From NCBI RefSeq assembly GCF_965276875.1, contig NZ_OZ255701.1:992001-1056000 (forward strand): a stretch of DNA of 64,000 nt, in the 5' to 3' direction. Origin of the DNA: Lichenicoccus sp965276875. Its GTDB lineage: Bacteria > Pseudomonadota > Alphaproteobacteria > Acetobacterales > Acetobacteraceae. This document shows, in pieces, positions 43,002 to 52,900 of this stretch (the first letter of the stretch is position 1; every line of letters starts with the position of its first letter). The translations under genes and the position numbers were made by a program. The notes beneath the pieces are model-generated. The model did no database searches. It was not told the origin of the DNA and worked only from the letters and a program-made list of their open reading frames with translations.

Positions 43002-43979
43002 TTATGCCGGCGTCGCCAGGATATCGATATGGTCGATGCCGCGGGCGCGGTGTGCCGCCAGCACGTCCGCCCATCGTTGTTGCATCGGCGTCAGCGTGCC
43101 GTCCGGCTCGATCACGGAGACTTCGTAGCCGAAGCCGCCGAGCCAGCGCAGATAGGCTTCGCCGTCGACGCAGGAGATGCCGGGCATGGCGCCGGGCGAG
43201 AACTCGCTGACGATCAGCGGACGGTCGCGCGCGATCGTCTGGCGACAACCGAGCAGGGCGGTGTATTCGCCGCCATCGACGTCGACCTTGATGAAGTCGA
43301 TGCGGCGCTCCGGCGGGATCAGGCAATCCAGTGACAGGCTCGGGACCGTGCGAGCCGACAGCATTGCCTCCAGGCCGGCTGGTACCTCCGAGGCGGTGCC
43401 GGTGGATTGCGCGCTGTGCAGCGCCAGCAGCCCGGTCGCCGGGCCGGCAGCGACCTGCGCCACCTGGACCTGGGCGAAGCCGTTGAGTTGTCGGCTGCAT
43501 TCCAGCAGACCGGCATTGCGCGCATTCGGCTCCACCGCCAGCACATAGCCCGCATCGCCCACCAGGGACGCCGAGAGCATGGTGAAGAAGCCCATATTGG
43601 CGCCGATATCGATGACACCCATGCCAGGCCGCAGGATCTGGCGGAACAGGGCCGCGATCTCCGGCTCGTAGCCGCCGCCGGGGATGTGTCGGCCGACGGC
43701 AGGATCGCTCACATCGCAATAGATCCGGAAACCTTCGAGTTCGGCGAGGAGGATGTCGCCGGGACCGCCGATGGCGAGCAGGCCGCGACGGGAGAACTCC
43801 AGGCTGCCGAGATAGCTCGCCACCACCCCGGGCAGCGCCTGGCCCGCCATCTGGGAGTGCCCGGTCCACTCCTCAGGGTTCGGGTTGCGGCCGAGCAGCA
43901 GGCGAAAGCAGTAGTAGATGTCGGCGGGCGAGGCCTCGGCGGGGAAGTCCAGGGTCCACGGGTGCTGCGGGACGATCAT
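43002..43979 (-). CDS. FkbM family SAM-dependent methyltransferase
   Basis: About 325 aa. Residues ~15-70 (DIYYCFRLLLGRNPNPEEW) are a DUF4214-like adaptor often fused to glycan-modifying enzymes. Residues ~130-290 are the FkbM domain, with SAM motif GVIDIGANMGFFTML near 137 and IDFIKVDVDGGEYTALLG later. It probably O-methylates a saccharide. Its ATG overlaps the dnaE stop (ATGA), so its translation is coupled to the replicative polymerase. Confidence 0.9.
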   Translation of the reverse strand: MIVPQHPWTLDFPAEASPADIYYCFRLLLGRNPNPEEWTGHSQMAGQALPGVVASYLGSLEFSRRGLLAIGGPGDILLAELEGFRIYCDVSDPAVGRHIPGGGYEPEIAALFRQILRPGMGVIDIGANMGFFTMLSASLVGDAGYVLAVEPNARNAGLLECSRQLNGFAQVQVAQVAAGPATGLLALHSAQSTGTASEVPAGLEAMLSARTVPSLSLDCLIPPERRIDFIKVDVDGGEYTALLGCRQTIARDRPLIVSEFSPGAMPGISCVDGEAYLRWLGGFGYEVSVIEPDGTLTPMQQRWADVLAAHRARGIDHIDILATPA

Positions 43980-46900
43980 GGGGCCTCCTCGATGCGGACG
44001 ACGCCGGCGACCAGTTTCAGCGCCTGCGCCAGGCGCGGTGTCACCCGATAGGGCTCGGGGAGTGCCACTTCGAGGTCCTGCGAGGCATCCAGGCAGGGCA
44101 TCAGCACCACCCGGCCGCGGCCGCCGCGCTCGCGGTGGAGGATGGCGCCGATCGAGGCCAGCGCCTCCGGTCGCTCGACCCAGATACGCATCTCGGCCGC
44201 CGCGTCCGCCGCTGCCCGGTCGAGCTCGACCACGTCCTGGCCGGTGACGCGCAGCATCTCGCCCTCCATGCGCAGATCGGCGGTGACCAGCACCGCGCGT
44301 CCGGCCACCAGCATGTCGCGCACGCGGCTCAATACCTCGGAGAACAACGTTACCTCGCAGGCGCCGGAGGCATCCGACAGGCGCACCCAGGCCATGCGTC
44401 CGCCGGTGCGGGTCGGGCGTTCCTTGCGGTCGACGACGCAGCCGGCGATCTTCACCCGGCCGATGCCGGCTAGTGCGGCCGCCTCCAGGCCGGTGCAGCG
44501 TGTGGTTCCCAGGCGGCGCAGCAGGCCGGCGTAGCTGTCGAGCGGGTGCGCGGTCAGATGGAAGCCCACGGCATCCGCTTCCATGCCGAGCCGCTCAATG
44601 CCCGGCCAGTCCGGCACGTCGGGCAAGCGCAGCGTCTCGGGCTGCGCCGCACCCCCGAACAAGCCGGTCTGCCCGCTCGCGGCCTCCTCCGCCTGCGCCT
44701 GGGCGCGTCGCAGGATGGTCTCGGCGGCCATGAACAGGCGCGCACGGTTCGCATCAAGCGTATCGAAGGCGCCGGCACGCGCCAGGTTCTCGATCTGCAT
44801 CTTATTGACCTGGCGGGCATCGACGCGTGAGGCGATGTCGGCGATGTCGGCGAACGGACGCGGCCCACGCGCGGCCACCAGCGCCTGCATCGCGCCGAGC
44901 CCGACCTTCTTGATCGCGGCCAGCGCATAGCGGATCGACTGGGTGCCGTCCTCGGCGACTTCAACGATGAAATCGGCGTCGGAACGGTTGATGTCGGGCG
45001 GCAGCACCCGCACCCCCAGCCGCTCGGCCTCCTGGCGCAGGGCCGCGAGCTTGTCGGTGCGCTCGCGCGACAGCGACATGCAGGCGGCGAGGAAGGCCAC
45101 CGGATGGTTCGCCTTCATCCAGGCGGTCTGATACGAGACCAGGGCGTAGGCCGCCGCGTGCGACTTGTTGAAGCCGTAGTCGGCGAACTTCGCCATCAGC
45201 TCGAACACCTCGACGGCCTTGTCGCGCCCGATCCCGCGCGCCACCGCACCCTCGGTGAAGATGTCGCGCTGCTGGTCCATCTCGGCGCGGATCTTCTTGC
45301 CCATCGCCCGGCGCAGCAGGTCGGCGGAGCCCAGGCTGTAGCCGCCCATCTTTTGCGCGATCTGCATCACCTGCTCCTGGTAGACCATGATGCCGTAGGT
45401 CTCGGCCAGAATCTCGCGCAGCTCCTCATGCGGCGGCTGCCAGGGCTCGCCATGCTTGCGACGGCAGTAATCCGGGATGTTGGCCATCGGTCCGGGCCGG
45501 AACAGGGCGACCGCGGCGATCAGGTCGGCGATGCGGGTCGGGCGCATCTGTTTGAGCACGTCGCGCATGCCCGCACCCTCGAACTGGAACACGCCGGCGG
45601 TGTCGCCGCGCGCCAGCATCTCGTAGGTGCGGACGTCGTCCAGCGGCAGGCGGGCGAGATCAATTTGCGTGCCAAGGGCCGCGAGCATGCGCAACCCGCG
45701 CTGCAGGATGGTCAGCGTGGTGAGGCCGAGGAAGTCGAACTTCACCAGGCCAGCCTGCTCGACATACTTCATGTTGAACTGGGTGACGAGGGTGTCGGTC
45801 TTCGGGTCGCGGTAGAGCGGCACCAGCTCGACCAGGTCGCGGTCGCCGATCACCACGCCGGCGGCATGCGTGCTGGCGTGACGATAAAGGCCTTCGAGCT
45901 GCAAGGCGGTCTCGAGCAGCCGGCGCACCCCCTCGTCGCTGTCGCGCATCTCCTGCAATCGGGTCTCGCCCGCGATCGCCTGCGCCAGGGTCACGGGCTT
46001 CGCCGGATTGTTGGGGATCAGTTCGGCGACCTTGTTGACCATGCCGTAGGGCAGGCCCTGCACCCGGCCGACGTCGCGCACCGCGGCGCGCGCCTGCAGC
46101 TTGCCGAAGGTGATGATCTGCGCCACCCGGTTCTGCCCGTATTCCTCGCGCACATAGGCGATCACCTCGTCGCGACGATCCTGGCAGAAATCGATGTCGA
46201 AGTCGGGCATCGAGACCCGCTCGGGATTGAGGAAGCGCTCGAACAGCAGATCGAACGGGATCGGATCGATATCGGTGATGGTCAGCGCCCAGGCGGCGAG
46301 CGACCCGGCGCCCGAGCCGCGGCCGGGTCCGACGGGAATGTCGTGCGCCTTGGCCCATTGGATGAAGTCGGCGACGATCAGGAAGTAGCCGTCGAAGCCC
46401 ATCTTGGAGATCACGCCGAGCTCGAAAGCCAGCCTGTCGGCATAGCGGGTGCGTGTCGCCTCGCCCGCGTCCATTGCGGTGAGGCGGGCCGCAAGCCCTG
46501 TCTGCGCCATCGCGGCCAGGGTCTGCGCCTCGTTCGCGCCATCGTGCAGCTTGGCGCAGGCGGGCAGCAGCGGCTTGCGGGTCTCCACCATCACCGCGCA
46601 GAGCTGGGCGACCGCGAGCGTATTGTCGCACGCCTCCGGCAGGTCGGCGAACAGTGCGCGCATTGCCGACGCCGGCTTGAACCAGTGCTCGGGTGTCACC
46701 CGCCAGCGGTCGCGCTCGGCGAGCGTCCGGCCTTGCGCGATGCAGAGCAGCGCGTCGTGCGCCTGGTGCATCGCGGGAGTGGCAAAGAAGCACTCGTTGG
46801 TGGCGACCAGTGGCAGGCCGAATTCGTCGGCGAGACCGATCAGACCCGGCTCGATCGCCCGCTCCGACGGCTCGCCGAAGCGGTGCAGCTCCATCATCGC

Positions 46901-47383
46901 ACGGTCGCCGAACGCCTCCCGGAGTGCCGCGATCAGGTGCCGGGCTGCCTCCGGCTGCCGCTCGGCAAGCAGCCGCGCAAGCGGGCCGCGCATGCCGCCG
47001 GTGAGCAGCACCAGGCCTTCGGCATGCGCGCTCAGCGTGTCGAGCGAGACGAACGGATCGGCCGGGTCGCTCCGGAGGAACCCCGATGACGACAGTCGCT
47101 GCAGATTGTCCAGCCCGCGCGCGTCGCGTGCCAGCACCACCAGCGGCGCGCGCACGGTTTCGGTGGCAAGCATCACCTGACAGCCGATAATCGGCTGCAC
47201 GCCACGGCCGGTGCAATATTGCGAGAATTCGAGGGCGCCGAACAGGTTGGCGGTGTCGGTGATCGCGACCGCCGGCATCCGCTCGGTTTGGGCCAGCGCC
47301 GCGATGTCCGGTATCCGGATCGCGCCCTGGCTGAGCGAGTAGGCGGAGTGCACGCGCAGATGCACGAAGTCGGCGCGGGTCAT
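43976..47383 (-). CDS. dnaE: DNA polymerase III alpha subunit
   Basis: Replicative polymerase catalytic subunit, about 1135 aa. PHP domain at the N-terminus (FVHLRVHSAYSLSQGA), then the polymerase core with the catalytic aspartates in PDFDIDFCQDRRDEV near residue 395. Further motifs are GPGRGSGAGSL, FQFEGAGM and KSHAAAYALVSYQTAWMKANHP, and a C-terminal OB fold (KIAGCVVDRKERPTR). This is the DnaE1 type, complete. ATG 47383 overlaps the stop of the upstream methyltransferase gene; the frame beyond it is discarded. Confidence 0.97.
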   Translation of the reverse strand: MTRADFVHLRVHSAYSLSQGAIRIPDIAALAQTERMPAVAITDTANLFGALEFSQYCTGRGVQPIIGCQVMLATETVRAPLVVLARDARGLDNLQRLSSSGFLRSDPADPFVSLDTLSAHAEGLVLLTGGMRGPLARLLAERQPEAARHLIAALREAFGDRAMMELHRFGEPSERAIEPGLIGLADEFGLPLVATNECFFATPAMHQAHDALLCIAQGRTLAERDRWRVTPEHWFKPASAMRALFADLPEACDNTLAVAQLCAVMVETRKPLLPACAKLHDGANEAQTLAAMAQTGLAARLTAMDAGEATRTRYADRLAFELGVISKMGFDGYFLIVADFIQWAKAHDIPVGPGRGSGAGSLAAWALTITDIDPIPFDLLFERFLNPERVSMPDFDIDFCQDRRDEVIAYVREEYGQNRVAQIITFGKLQARAAVRDVGRVQGLPYGMVNKVAELIPNNPAKPVTLAQAIAGETRLQEMRDSDEGVRRLLETALQLEGLYRHASTHAAGVVIGDRDLVELVPLYRDPKTDTLVTQFNMKYVEQAGLVKFDFLGLTTLTILQRGLRMLAALGTQIDLARLPLDDVRTYEMLARGDTAGVFQFEGAGMRDVLKQMRPTRIADLIAAVALFRPGPMANIPDYCRRKHGEPWQPPHEELREILAETYGIMVYQEQVMQIAQKMGGYSLGSADLLRRAMGKKIRAEMDQQRDIFTEGAVARGIGRDKAVEVFELMAKFADYGFNKSHAAAYALVSYQTAWMKANHPVAFLAACMSLSRERTDKLAALRQEAERLGVRVLPPDINRSDADFIVEVAEDGTQSIRYALAAIKKVGLGAMQALVAARGPRPFADIADIASRVDARQVNKMQIENLARAGAFDTLDANRARLFMAAETILRRAQAQAEEAASGQTGLFGGAAQPETLRLPDVPDWPGIERLGMEADAVGFHLTAHPLDSYAGLLRRLGTTRCTGLEAAALAGIGRVKIAGCVVDRKERPTRTGGRMAWVRLSDASGACEVTLFSEVLSRVRDMLVAGRAVLVTADLRMEGEMLRVTGQDVVELDRAAADAAAEMRIWVERPEALASIGAILHRERGGRGRVVLMPCLDASQDLEVALPEPYRVTPRLAQALKLVAGVVRIEEAP

Positions 47384-48120
47384 CGGCGGGACCGCAACAG
47401 GCCCACCGCCGCGCGCAGCGGTCGGGTCACGCGCCAGGAGGTCGAGGCACGCAGCAGCGCCACTTCGTGCTGGAGAGAAGCGAGGTCGGGCAGCAGATGG
47501 CTGGGACGCAGCACCACATCGCAGAACATCCGGGTCTGCAACGCCAGATACTGCATGCCCCAATCATGCTCGATCATGAATTCGTGCGTGGCGTTGACCA
47601 CGCCGTAGGGGATCGTGGCGCCCAGTTCGGCGACCATGATGTAGTCGTTGACGATGATCCACCCATCGTCGCGCACCTTGCGCCCGGCAACCGCAAGATC
47701 GCGTCGCACGAACTCGTAGCGATGGTCGGCATCGACATAGATCACGTCCAGGCTGCGATCCTCGAGCTGTTCGAGGCAGTCGGCACTGTCCCCCTCCAGC
47801 ACACGCATGCGCCCCGAGCCGATACGATCGGCAAAGCCGGAGCGATAGGATTGGGCATGGGTGCCGCCGCCGAACAGGGTTTGCGTCGGCTGCCCCCAGA
47901 GTGTGTCGAGCTCGTGCAGCCGGAATTCGTCGATGGCGACGAACAAGCGCGGCGCGCAGACCGACAGCACCAGCCGCGAGAACCCGCCGGTGCCGACCCC
48001 GACCTCGGCAAATTCGCAGCCTTTGGGGAGTAGCGGCAGGATCGCCTCGCGGTTGGGCAGAACGCTTGCACCATGCAGCAGGCGTGCGGGCAGCGTGGGC
48101 GCTTCGGGGGGCAGTGTCAT
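47380..48120 (-). CDS. Class I SAM-dependent methyltransferase, possibly glycan-associated
   Basis: About 246 aa. Motif I EVGVGTGGFSRLVL near residue 38, acidic residue in VAIDEFRLHEL, and DVIYVDADHRYEFVRRDL further on, typical of Methyltransf_24 proteins. The C-terminal tail (STSWRVTRPLRAAVGLLRSRR) is a tail I associate with alphaproteobacterial glycosyltransferases and methyltransferases of polysaccharide loci. First of three overlapping genes with dnaE and fkbM. Confidence 0.85.
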   Translation of the reverse strand: MTLPPEAPTLPARLLHGASVLPNREAILPLLPKGCEFAEVGVGTGGFSRLVLSVCAPRLFVAIDEFRLHELDTLWGQPTQTLFGGGTHAQSYRSGFADRIGSGRMRVLEGDSADCLEQLEDRSLDVIYVDADHRYEFVRRDLAVAGRKVRDDGWIIVNDYIMVAELGATIPYGVVNATHEFMIEHDWGMQYLALQTRMFCDVVLRPSHLLPDLASLQHEVALLRASTSWRVTRPLRAAVGLLRSRR

Positions 48121-48149
48121 CGTCGTGTTATGCTGTAGGAGTGCCGGGC

Positions 48150-49478
48150 ATGCACGTCGAAAGAAGCCTGCCGGCGGTCGGCATCGTACTCTGCGTCGCC
48201 ATTCTGGCAGCGCATGCAGGGCTGCTGGGCGAGGCGCACTGGCGCGGGGACGATTATATCTGCGCTGCCTTCGCCCGCGATTTCGGTTGGCGCTATCTGT
48301 GGCAGGCGCGAATCGACGGCTGGAGCCCGCGGCCGCTCTCGGAACTGGTGTATTTCGGGTATGGCCGCCTCGCGGCTGCGTTCATGCGGCCGTTTACCGT
48401 GCCGTTCCTCGGCCTGCTCTGGGGATTGCTGTTCGCCACGGTGCTGATCACCGCGCGCGCCGCAAACGCCGTGCGGATCCTGATTGGGCTCAGCGTCGCG
48501 TGCATGTTCCTGCTCGGGCATAGGATCGCCGAGCTTTTTTTCTGGCCGGCTGGCGCCGTCGCATACCTGACCACGCTGGCCGCGAGCAGCCTCGCCTTGT
48601 TCCTGCTGATCGACGGCCGGACCACAAGCAGCGCTGGCCGCCTCGCTTTGTCGGCGAGCCTCGTCGCCTGTGCTGCCAGCAGCGAGACGGGCGCCATCGC
48701 CGCGGTGCCGCTGAGCGTGCTCCTCGCCGCAAGCCAGCCGCGTCCCGTGCTCCTGCTGGTGCCGCCGCTGCCGGTCGCGGGATTCGTCCTGTTCACCCTG
48801 GCGCACCACCGTATGGTCTCCCCGGAGGCCATCCGCCAACTCGGGGTGATGCACCATCTGGCGTCGAGCCTGCGTCCGGTGCCCCGCGACCTGCTCGCCG
48901 ACCTGCTCTCGCTGTGGCCGGCGAAGCTCTGCCTGGTGGCCGGCTTGCGTTGGAGCAGCCCGGGTTCGGCACCCGCCCGGCAGCCGCGCCGCACGTTGGC
49001 GGTGTTCGCCGCAGCGCTGGTCGTGGCCGCCGCGGCCAGCATCGCCGCCGGCTATTACCAATTCGGGACGTCCTGCTGCCAGCGCCACGACAGCCTGCGG
49101 CAATGCTGGATCGTGCTGGCGCTTGCCGCGCTGGCGGTGGCGTCAACCCGTTGGCCGCCCGGATTACCGACGCGTCGACTCGGTCCGGCAATGCTGATCC
49201 TGGCCTGCCTGATCGGCCTCGCACCCCGTCTACCGGCGCTGCTGGCGGACTATCGGCTGATGCCGGCTATTGCCACGACACTTCGTGCCAACTGGCAGGC
49301 CGGTCGCATGCCGGACATAGGCGCGATGACTTTCCGACTTCCGCCCAGGACGGCGCTCGCGGGGGGTCTTGGCATTCCCCCCGGCAGTTACCGCGAACCC
49401 GCCGCAGGCGACTGGACCGCGCACGGGATCATGGACTTCTTTGGCAAGCGGCGGATCGCCATCTTGGCGCCCCCGTGA
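48150..49478 (+). CDS. Polytopic membrane protein of unknown function
   Basis: About 442 aa with some ten hydrophobic segments (from residue 8). A first periplasmic loop contains HWRGDDYICAAFARDFGWRY, an acidic loop-1 motif reminiscent of GT-C glycosyltransferases. AGGAG eight bases upstream supports ATG 48150. It is divergent from the methyltransferase-dnaE-fkbM operon by about 30 bp. It shares topology, not obvious sequence, with the 37952 protein. Confidence 0.6.
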   Translation: MHVERSLPAVGIVLCVAILAAHAGLLGEAHWRGDDYICAAFARDFGWRYLWQARIDGWSPRPLSELVYFGYGRLAAAFMRPFTVPFLGLLWGLLFATVLITARAANAVRILIGLSVACMFLLGHRIAELFFWPAGAVAYLTTLAASSLALFLLIDGRTTSSAGRLALSASLVACAASSETGAIAAVPLSVLLAASQPRPVLLLVPPLPVAGFVLFTLAHHRMVSPEAIRQLGVMHHLASSLRPVPRDLLADLLSLWPAKLCLVAGLRWSSPGSAPARQPRRTLAVFAAALVVAAAASIAAGYYQFGTSCCQRHDSLRQCWIVLALAALAVASTRWPPGLPTRRLGPAMLILACLIGLAPRLPALLADYRLMPAIATTLRANWQAGRMPDIGAMTFRLPPRTALAGGLGIPPGSYREPAAGDWTAHGIMDFFGKRRIAILAPP

Positions 49479-49484
49479 GACGGG

Positions 49485-49832
49485 TCAGGCCTTTTTGCGC
49501 AGGTCGCTCAGCCAACTGACATGCTTGCCGAGGCGCTGGCAGATCGCCCCCGGCTCCATACCCTGCTGCAGCAAGCTCAGCGCGCGGCTTCGCAAGGCGG
49601 CCTGATGAGCGAGCAGGCGCGGACTCTCCTCCGGCCCGACCGCAGGGGCTGCGGCGGCGCGCCGGTCGTAGATGGCGTCGCGACGGCGCTTCTCGCGCGC
49701 CAGCAGCTCGAACACCTCGTGCGGGACCAATCCCATTGTCTGTGCCGCTGCCTTGACCGGCATGCCGCGTTCATGGATCAGGCGCCATGCCTGGGTCGCC
49801 GGCGTGTCACGGCTCATCACTGCCTCGCTCAA
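49485..49832 (-). CDS. Small protein with two helix-turn-helix-like segments
   Basis: About 115 aa (an in-frame ATG at 49817 would give 110). Residues ~20-46 (IHERGMPVKAAAQTMGLVP) and ~88-113 (GMEPGAICQRLGKHVSWLSD) each read as a helix-turn-helix, separated by a charged linker. It could be a DNA-binding adaptor or a domesticated resolvase-like fragment. No family recognised. It is convergent with the 48150 membrane gene, six bases apart. Confidence 0.5.
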   Translation of the reverse strand: MSEAVMSRDTPATQAWRLIHERGMPVKAAAQTMGLVPHEVFELLAREKRRRDAIYDRRAAAAPAVGPEESPRLLAHQAALRSRALSLLQQGMEPGAICQRLGKHVSWLSDLRKKA

Positions 49833-49908
49833 CTTTCACTTCCGCTTCTCAGACTGTTGCTTACTGGACCCAGTTTCGGCTCTTTCGCGGATGAACACCA
49901 GCTTTCTT

Positions 49909-49937
49909 GTTGACGTGTGTCCCAAAGCTTCGTCAAC
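49909..49937. promoter_or_regulatory. Inverted repeat GTTGACG-N15-CGTCAAC before the oxoprolinase gene
   Basis: Seven-base perfect arms (49909-49915 and 49931-49937) with a 15-base spacer, ending nine bases before ATG 49947. It covers the expected Shine-Dalgarno region, so it could be an operator or an RNA hairpin limiting translation. The rest of the 49833-49946 gap shows no other signal. Confidence 0.4.
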
Positions 49938-49946
49938 GCAGCCGCC

Positions 49947-52900
49947 ATGACCCCCGTACCCTGGCGCTTCTGGATTGATCGCGGCGGTACTTTCACCGAT
50001 ATTGTGGCATGCGATCCGCGGGGCCGGCTATCGGCCAGCAAGCGGCTGAGCCAGGATGCGAAAGGGAGCGACGCGGCTTTGGCCGGGATTGCGGCCGCCC
50101 TCGGGCTGCCCGCGGGTACTGAGATTCCGCCGGGCCTGGTCGGCAGCGTCCGCATGGGCACCACGGTCGCCACCAACGCTCTGCTCGAACGGCACGGCGC
50201 GCGCGTGCTGCTGCTGACCAATCGCGGCCTCGGCGACCTGCTACGAATCGGCGACCAGTCGCGCCCCGACCTGTTCGCGCGCGCCATCGCACGACCGCCC
50301 CCGCTGCACGAGCGCGCCTGCGAGATCGACGGCCGCCTCGCCGCCGACGGACAGGAAATCACTCCCCTCGACGAGGACACGGCGCGTGCGCTGCTCGCCC
50401 AGGCCCGCGACGACAGCATCGAGGCCTGCGCGATCGCGCTGCTGCATGCCTGGGCGTATCCCGTGCATGAGCGCCGGCTCGCCGAACTGGCGCGCGAGGC
50501 GGGCTTCACCCAGATCTCGGTCAGCCACCAGGTCAGTCCACATCTGCGTCTGGTGCCGCGGGCGCAGACCACGGTGCTCGACGCGGCCCTATCCCCGGTG
50601 CTTTCTCGCCATGTCGGTCACCTCGCCGCAGCACTTCCCGGCACCAGGCTGCTGTTCATGCAATCGCATGGCGGGCTCGCCGGCGCCGGGCGCTTCTCCG
50701 GCCGTGATGCGATCCTCTCCGGACCCGCCGGCGGCATCGTGGGTGCGGCGCGCACCGCCGAACGCGCGGGTCTCGCGCGCATCATCAGCTTTGATATGGG
50801 CGGCACTTCGACCGATGTCGCGCTGTATGACGGCACGCTGCAAGGGGGGGGCTTCGAGCGGCGCCTGGAGAGCCGCGTCGCCGGGCTGGCGCTGCGGGTG
50901 CCGATGATGGCGATCCATACCGTCGCCGCCGGCGGCGGGTCGGTGCTGCGCTTCGACGGTGCGCGCATGCGCGTCGGACCCGAGAGCGCCGGTGCGTTCC
51001 CTGGGCCGCGGGCCTATCGCAATGGCGGCCCGCTGACCGTCACCGACGCCAATCTGCTGCTCGGCAATCTCCGCGCCGAGCGCTTTCCCGCCTTGTTCGG
51101 CCCGAACGGCGACGCCCCGCTCGATCTCGACGCGGTGCAGGCAGGCTTCGCCGACATGGCGGACGCAGTCGCGGCCGAGACGGGCACCCGCCACACGCCG
51201 CACGCCTTGGCCGAGGCGTTCCTGCGCATCGCGGTCGCCAATATGGCCAACGCGATCCGCGAGATCTCTGTGCGCCGCGGCGAGGACCCGGCCAACTTCG
51301 CGCTGCATTGCTTCGGCGGCGCCGGCGGCCAGCATGCCTGCCAACTTGCGGATGCACTCGGCATGCGCACGATCCTGGTGCACCCGCTCGCCGGCGTGCT
51401 CTCCGCCTATGGCATGGGCCTGGCCGAGCAGAGCGTGCTGCGCGAACGCTCCATCGATATCGCCTGGGCCCCAGACACGTTCGCGCGCCTTGCGGGAATT
51501 TGCGACACCCTCGCCAACGAAGCCACGGCCGCTCTCGCGGACGAGACCGACCCCGGCACCGAGACCGCAATCGATCGGCGGCTGCATCTGCGCCAGGCAG
51601 GCAGCGAGGCCGTGCTGATCGTGCCGTTCGGCGACCTGGCAAGCGTGCACGACGCCTTCGCTCGCCAGCATCGTGCCCGCTTCGGCTTCGACGAGCCGGA
51701 CCGCGCGATCATCGTCGATGCCATAGGCGTGGAAGTGCGCACCGTCACGCCGCCGCCGCCGGCACCCTCTCTCGCCATCCGCGCGAGCGGCGAGGCGCCG
51801 CATGCGGACCGCACCGTCCTGCACCGCGACGGGTGCGCGCTGGACGCGGCCTTGTTCGACCGCGCCGACCTGCGCGCCGGCGATGTCCTGTCCGGCCCTG
51901 CTTTGGTGATCGAGGCCAACGCCACCACTGTCATCGAGCCCGGCTGGACGGCGCGGATCACCGACCTCGGCAATATGATCATCGAACGCAGCGCTGCCGC
52001 CGGCAACCATGTCGAGCAGCCCGAGCCCGCCTTCATCGAGCTGTTCAACAACCTGTTCATGCATATCGCCGAGCAGGGTGGCACGGTGCTGCAGAACACC
52101 GCGCGCAGTGTGAACATCCGCGAGCGGCTGGATTTCTCCTGCGCCCTCTTCGACGCCGAGGGCCGGCTGGTGGCCAACGCGCCGCACGTGCCGGTGCATC
52201 TCGGCGCCATGGGCGAGAGCGTGCGCAGCGTGCTGCGACGGCGCGCGCAAAGCCTGCGGCCTGGCGACGTCATCGCCCTGAACAACCCGTTCGACGGCGG
52301 CACGCATCTGCCCGACATTACGGTCATTACTCCGCTGTTCGATCCCGACAGCGGCCGGCTGCTGTTCTTTGCCGGCGCCCGCGGCCATCACGTCGATATC
52401 GGCGGCACCACCCCGGGCTCGACCCCGGCCTTTTCGCGCCATTTGGGCGAAGAGGGCGTCGTCATCGACGATTTCCTGCTGGTCAGCGACGGCCATCTGC
52501 GCGAGGCCGAGTTCCGGGCGTTGCTGGGAAGCGGTCCGCATCCGGCCCGCGATCCAGACACCAACCTTGCCGACATCCGCGCCCAGATCGCCGCCAACGC
52601 CCGGATCGTCGCCGAACTGCAACGGGCGCTGGCCGCGCACGGCGCCGACACCCTCGCGCGCGCCACACGCCTGGTCATGCGCAACGCCGAGGCCAGCGTG
52701 CGCCGCACCCTCGCCCACCTGCAAGACGGGCAATTCACCGCCGCGATGGACGATGGCGGCAGGCTGTGCGTTGCCGTCCGCAAGAATCCCGATGGTGCCA
52801 CGATCGACTTCACCGGCACCTCGCCGCAGCGCGCCGACAACTTCAACGCCCCGCCCGCGGTGCTGCGCGCGGTGGTGTTGTATGTGTTCCGCTGCCTCGC

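Noticed and set aside
45104..47089. 661-codon plus-strand frame opposite dnaE
   Set aside because: Antisense shadow of a universally conserved gene.
50589..52733. 714-codon minus-strand frame inside the oxoprolinase gene
   Set aside because: No motif, antisense to a fully recognisable hydantoinase A/B fusion.
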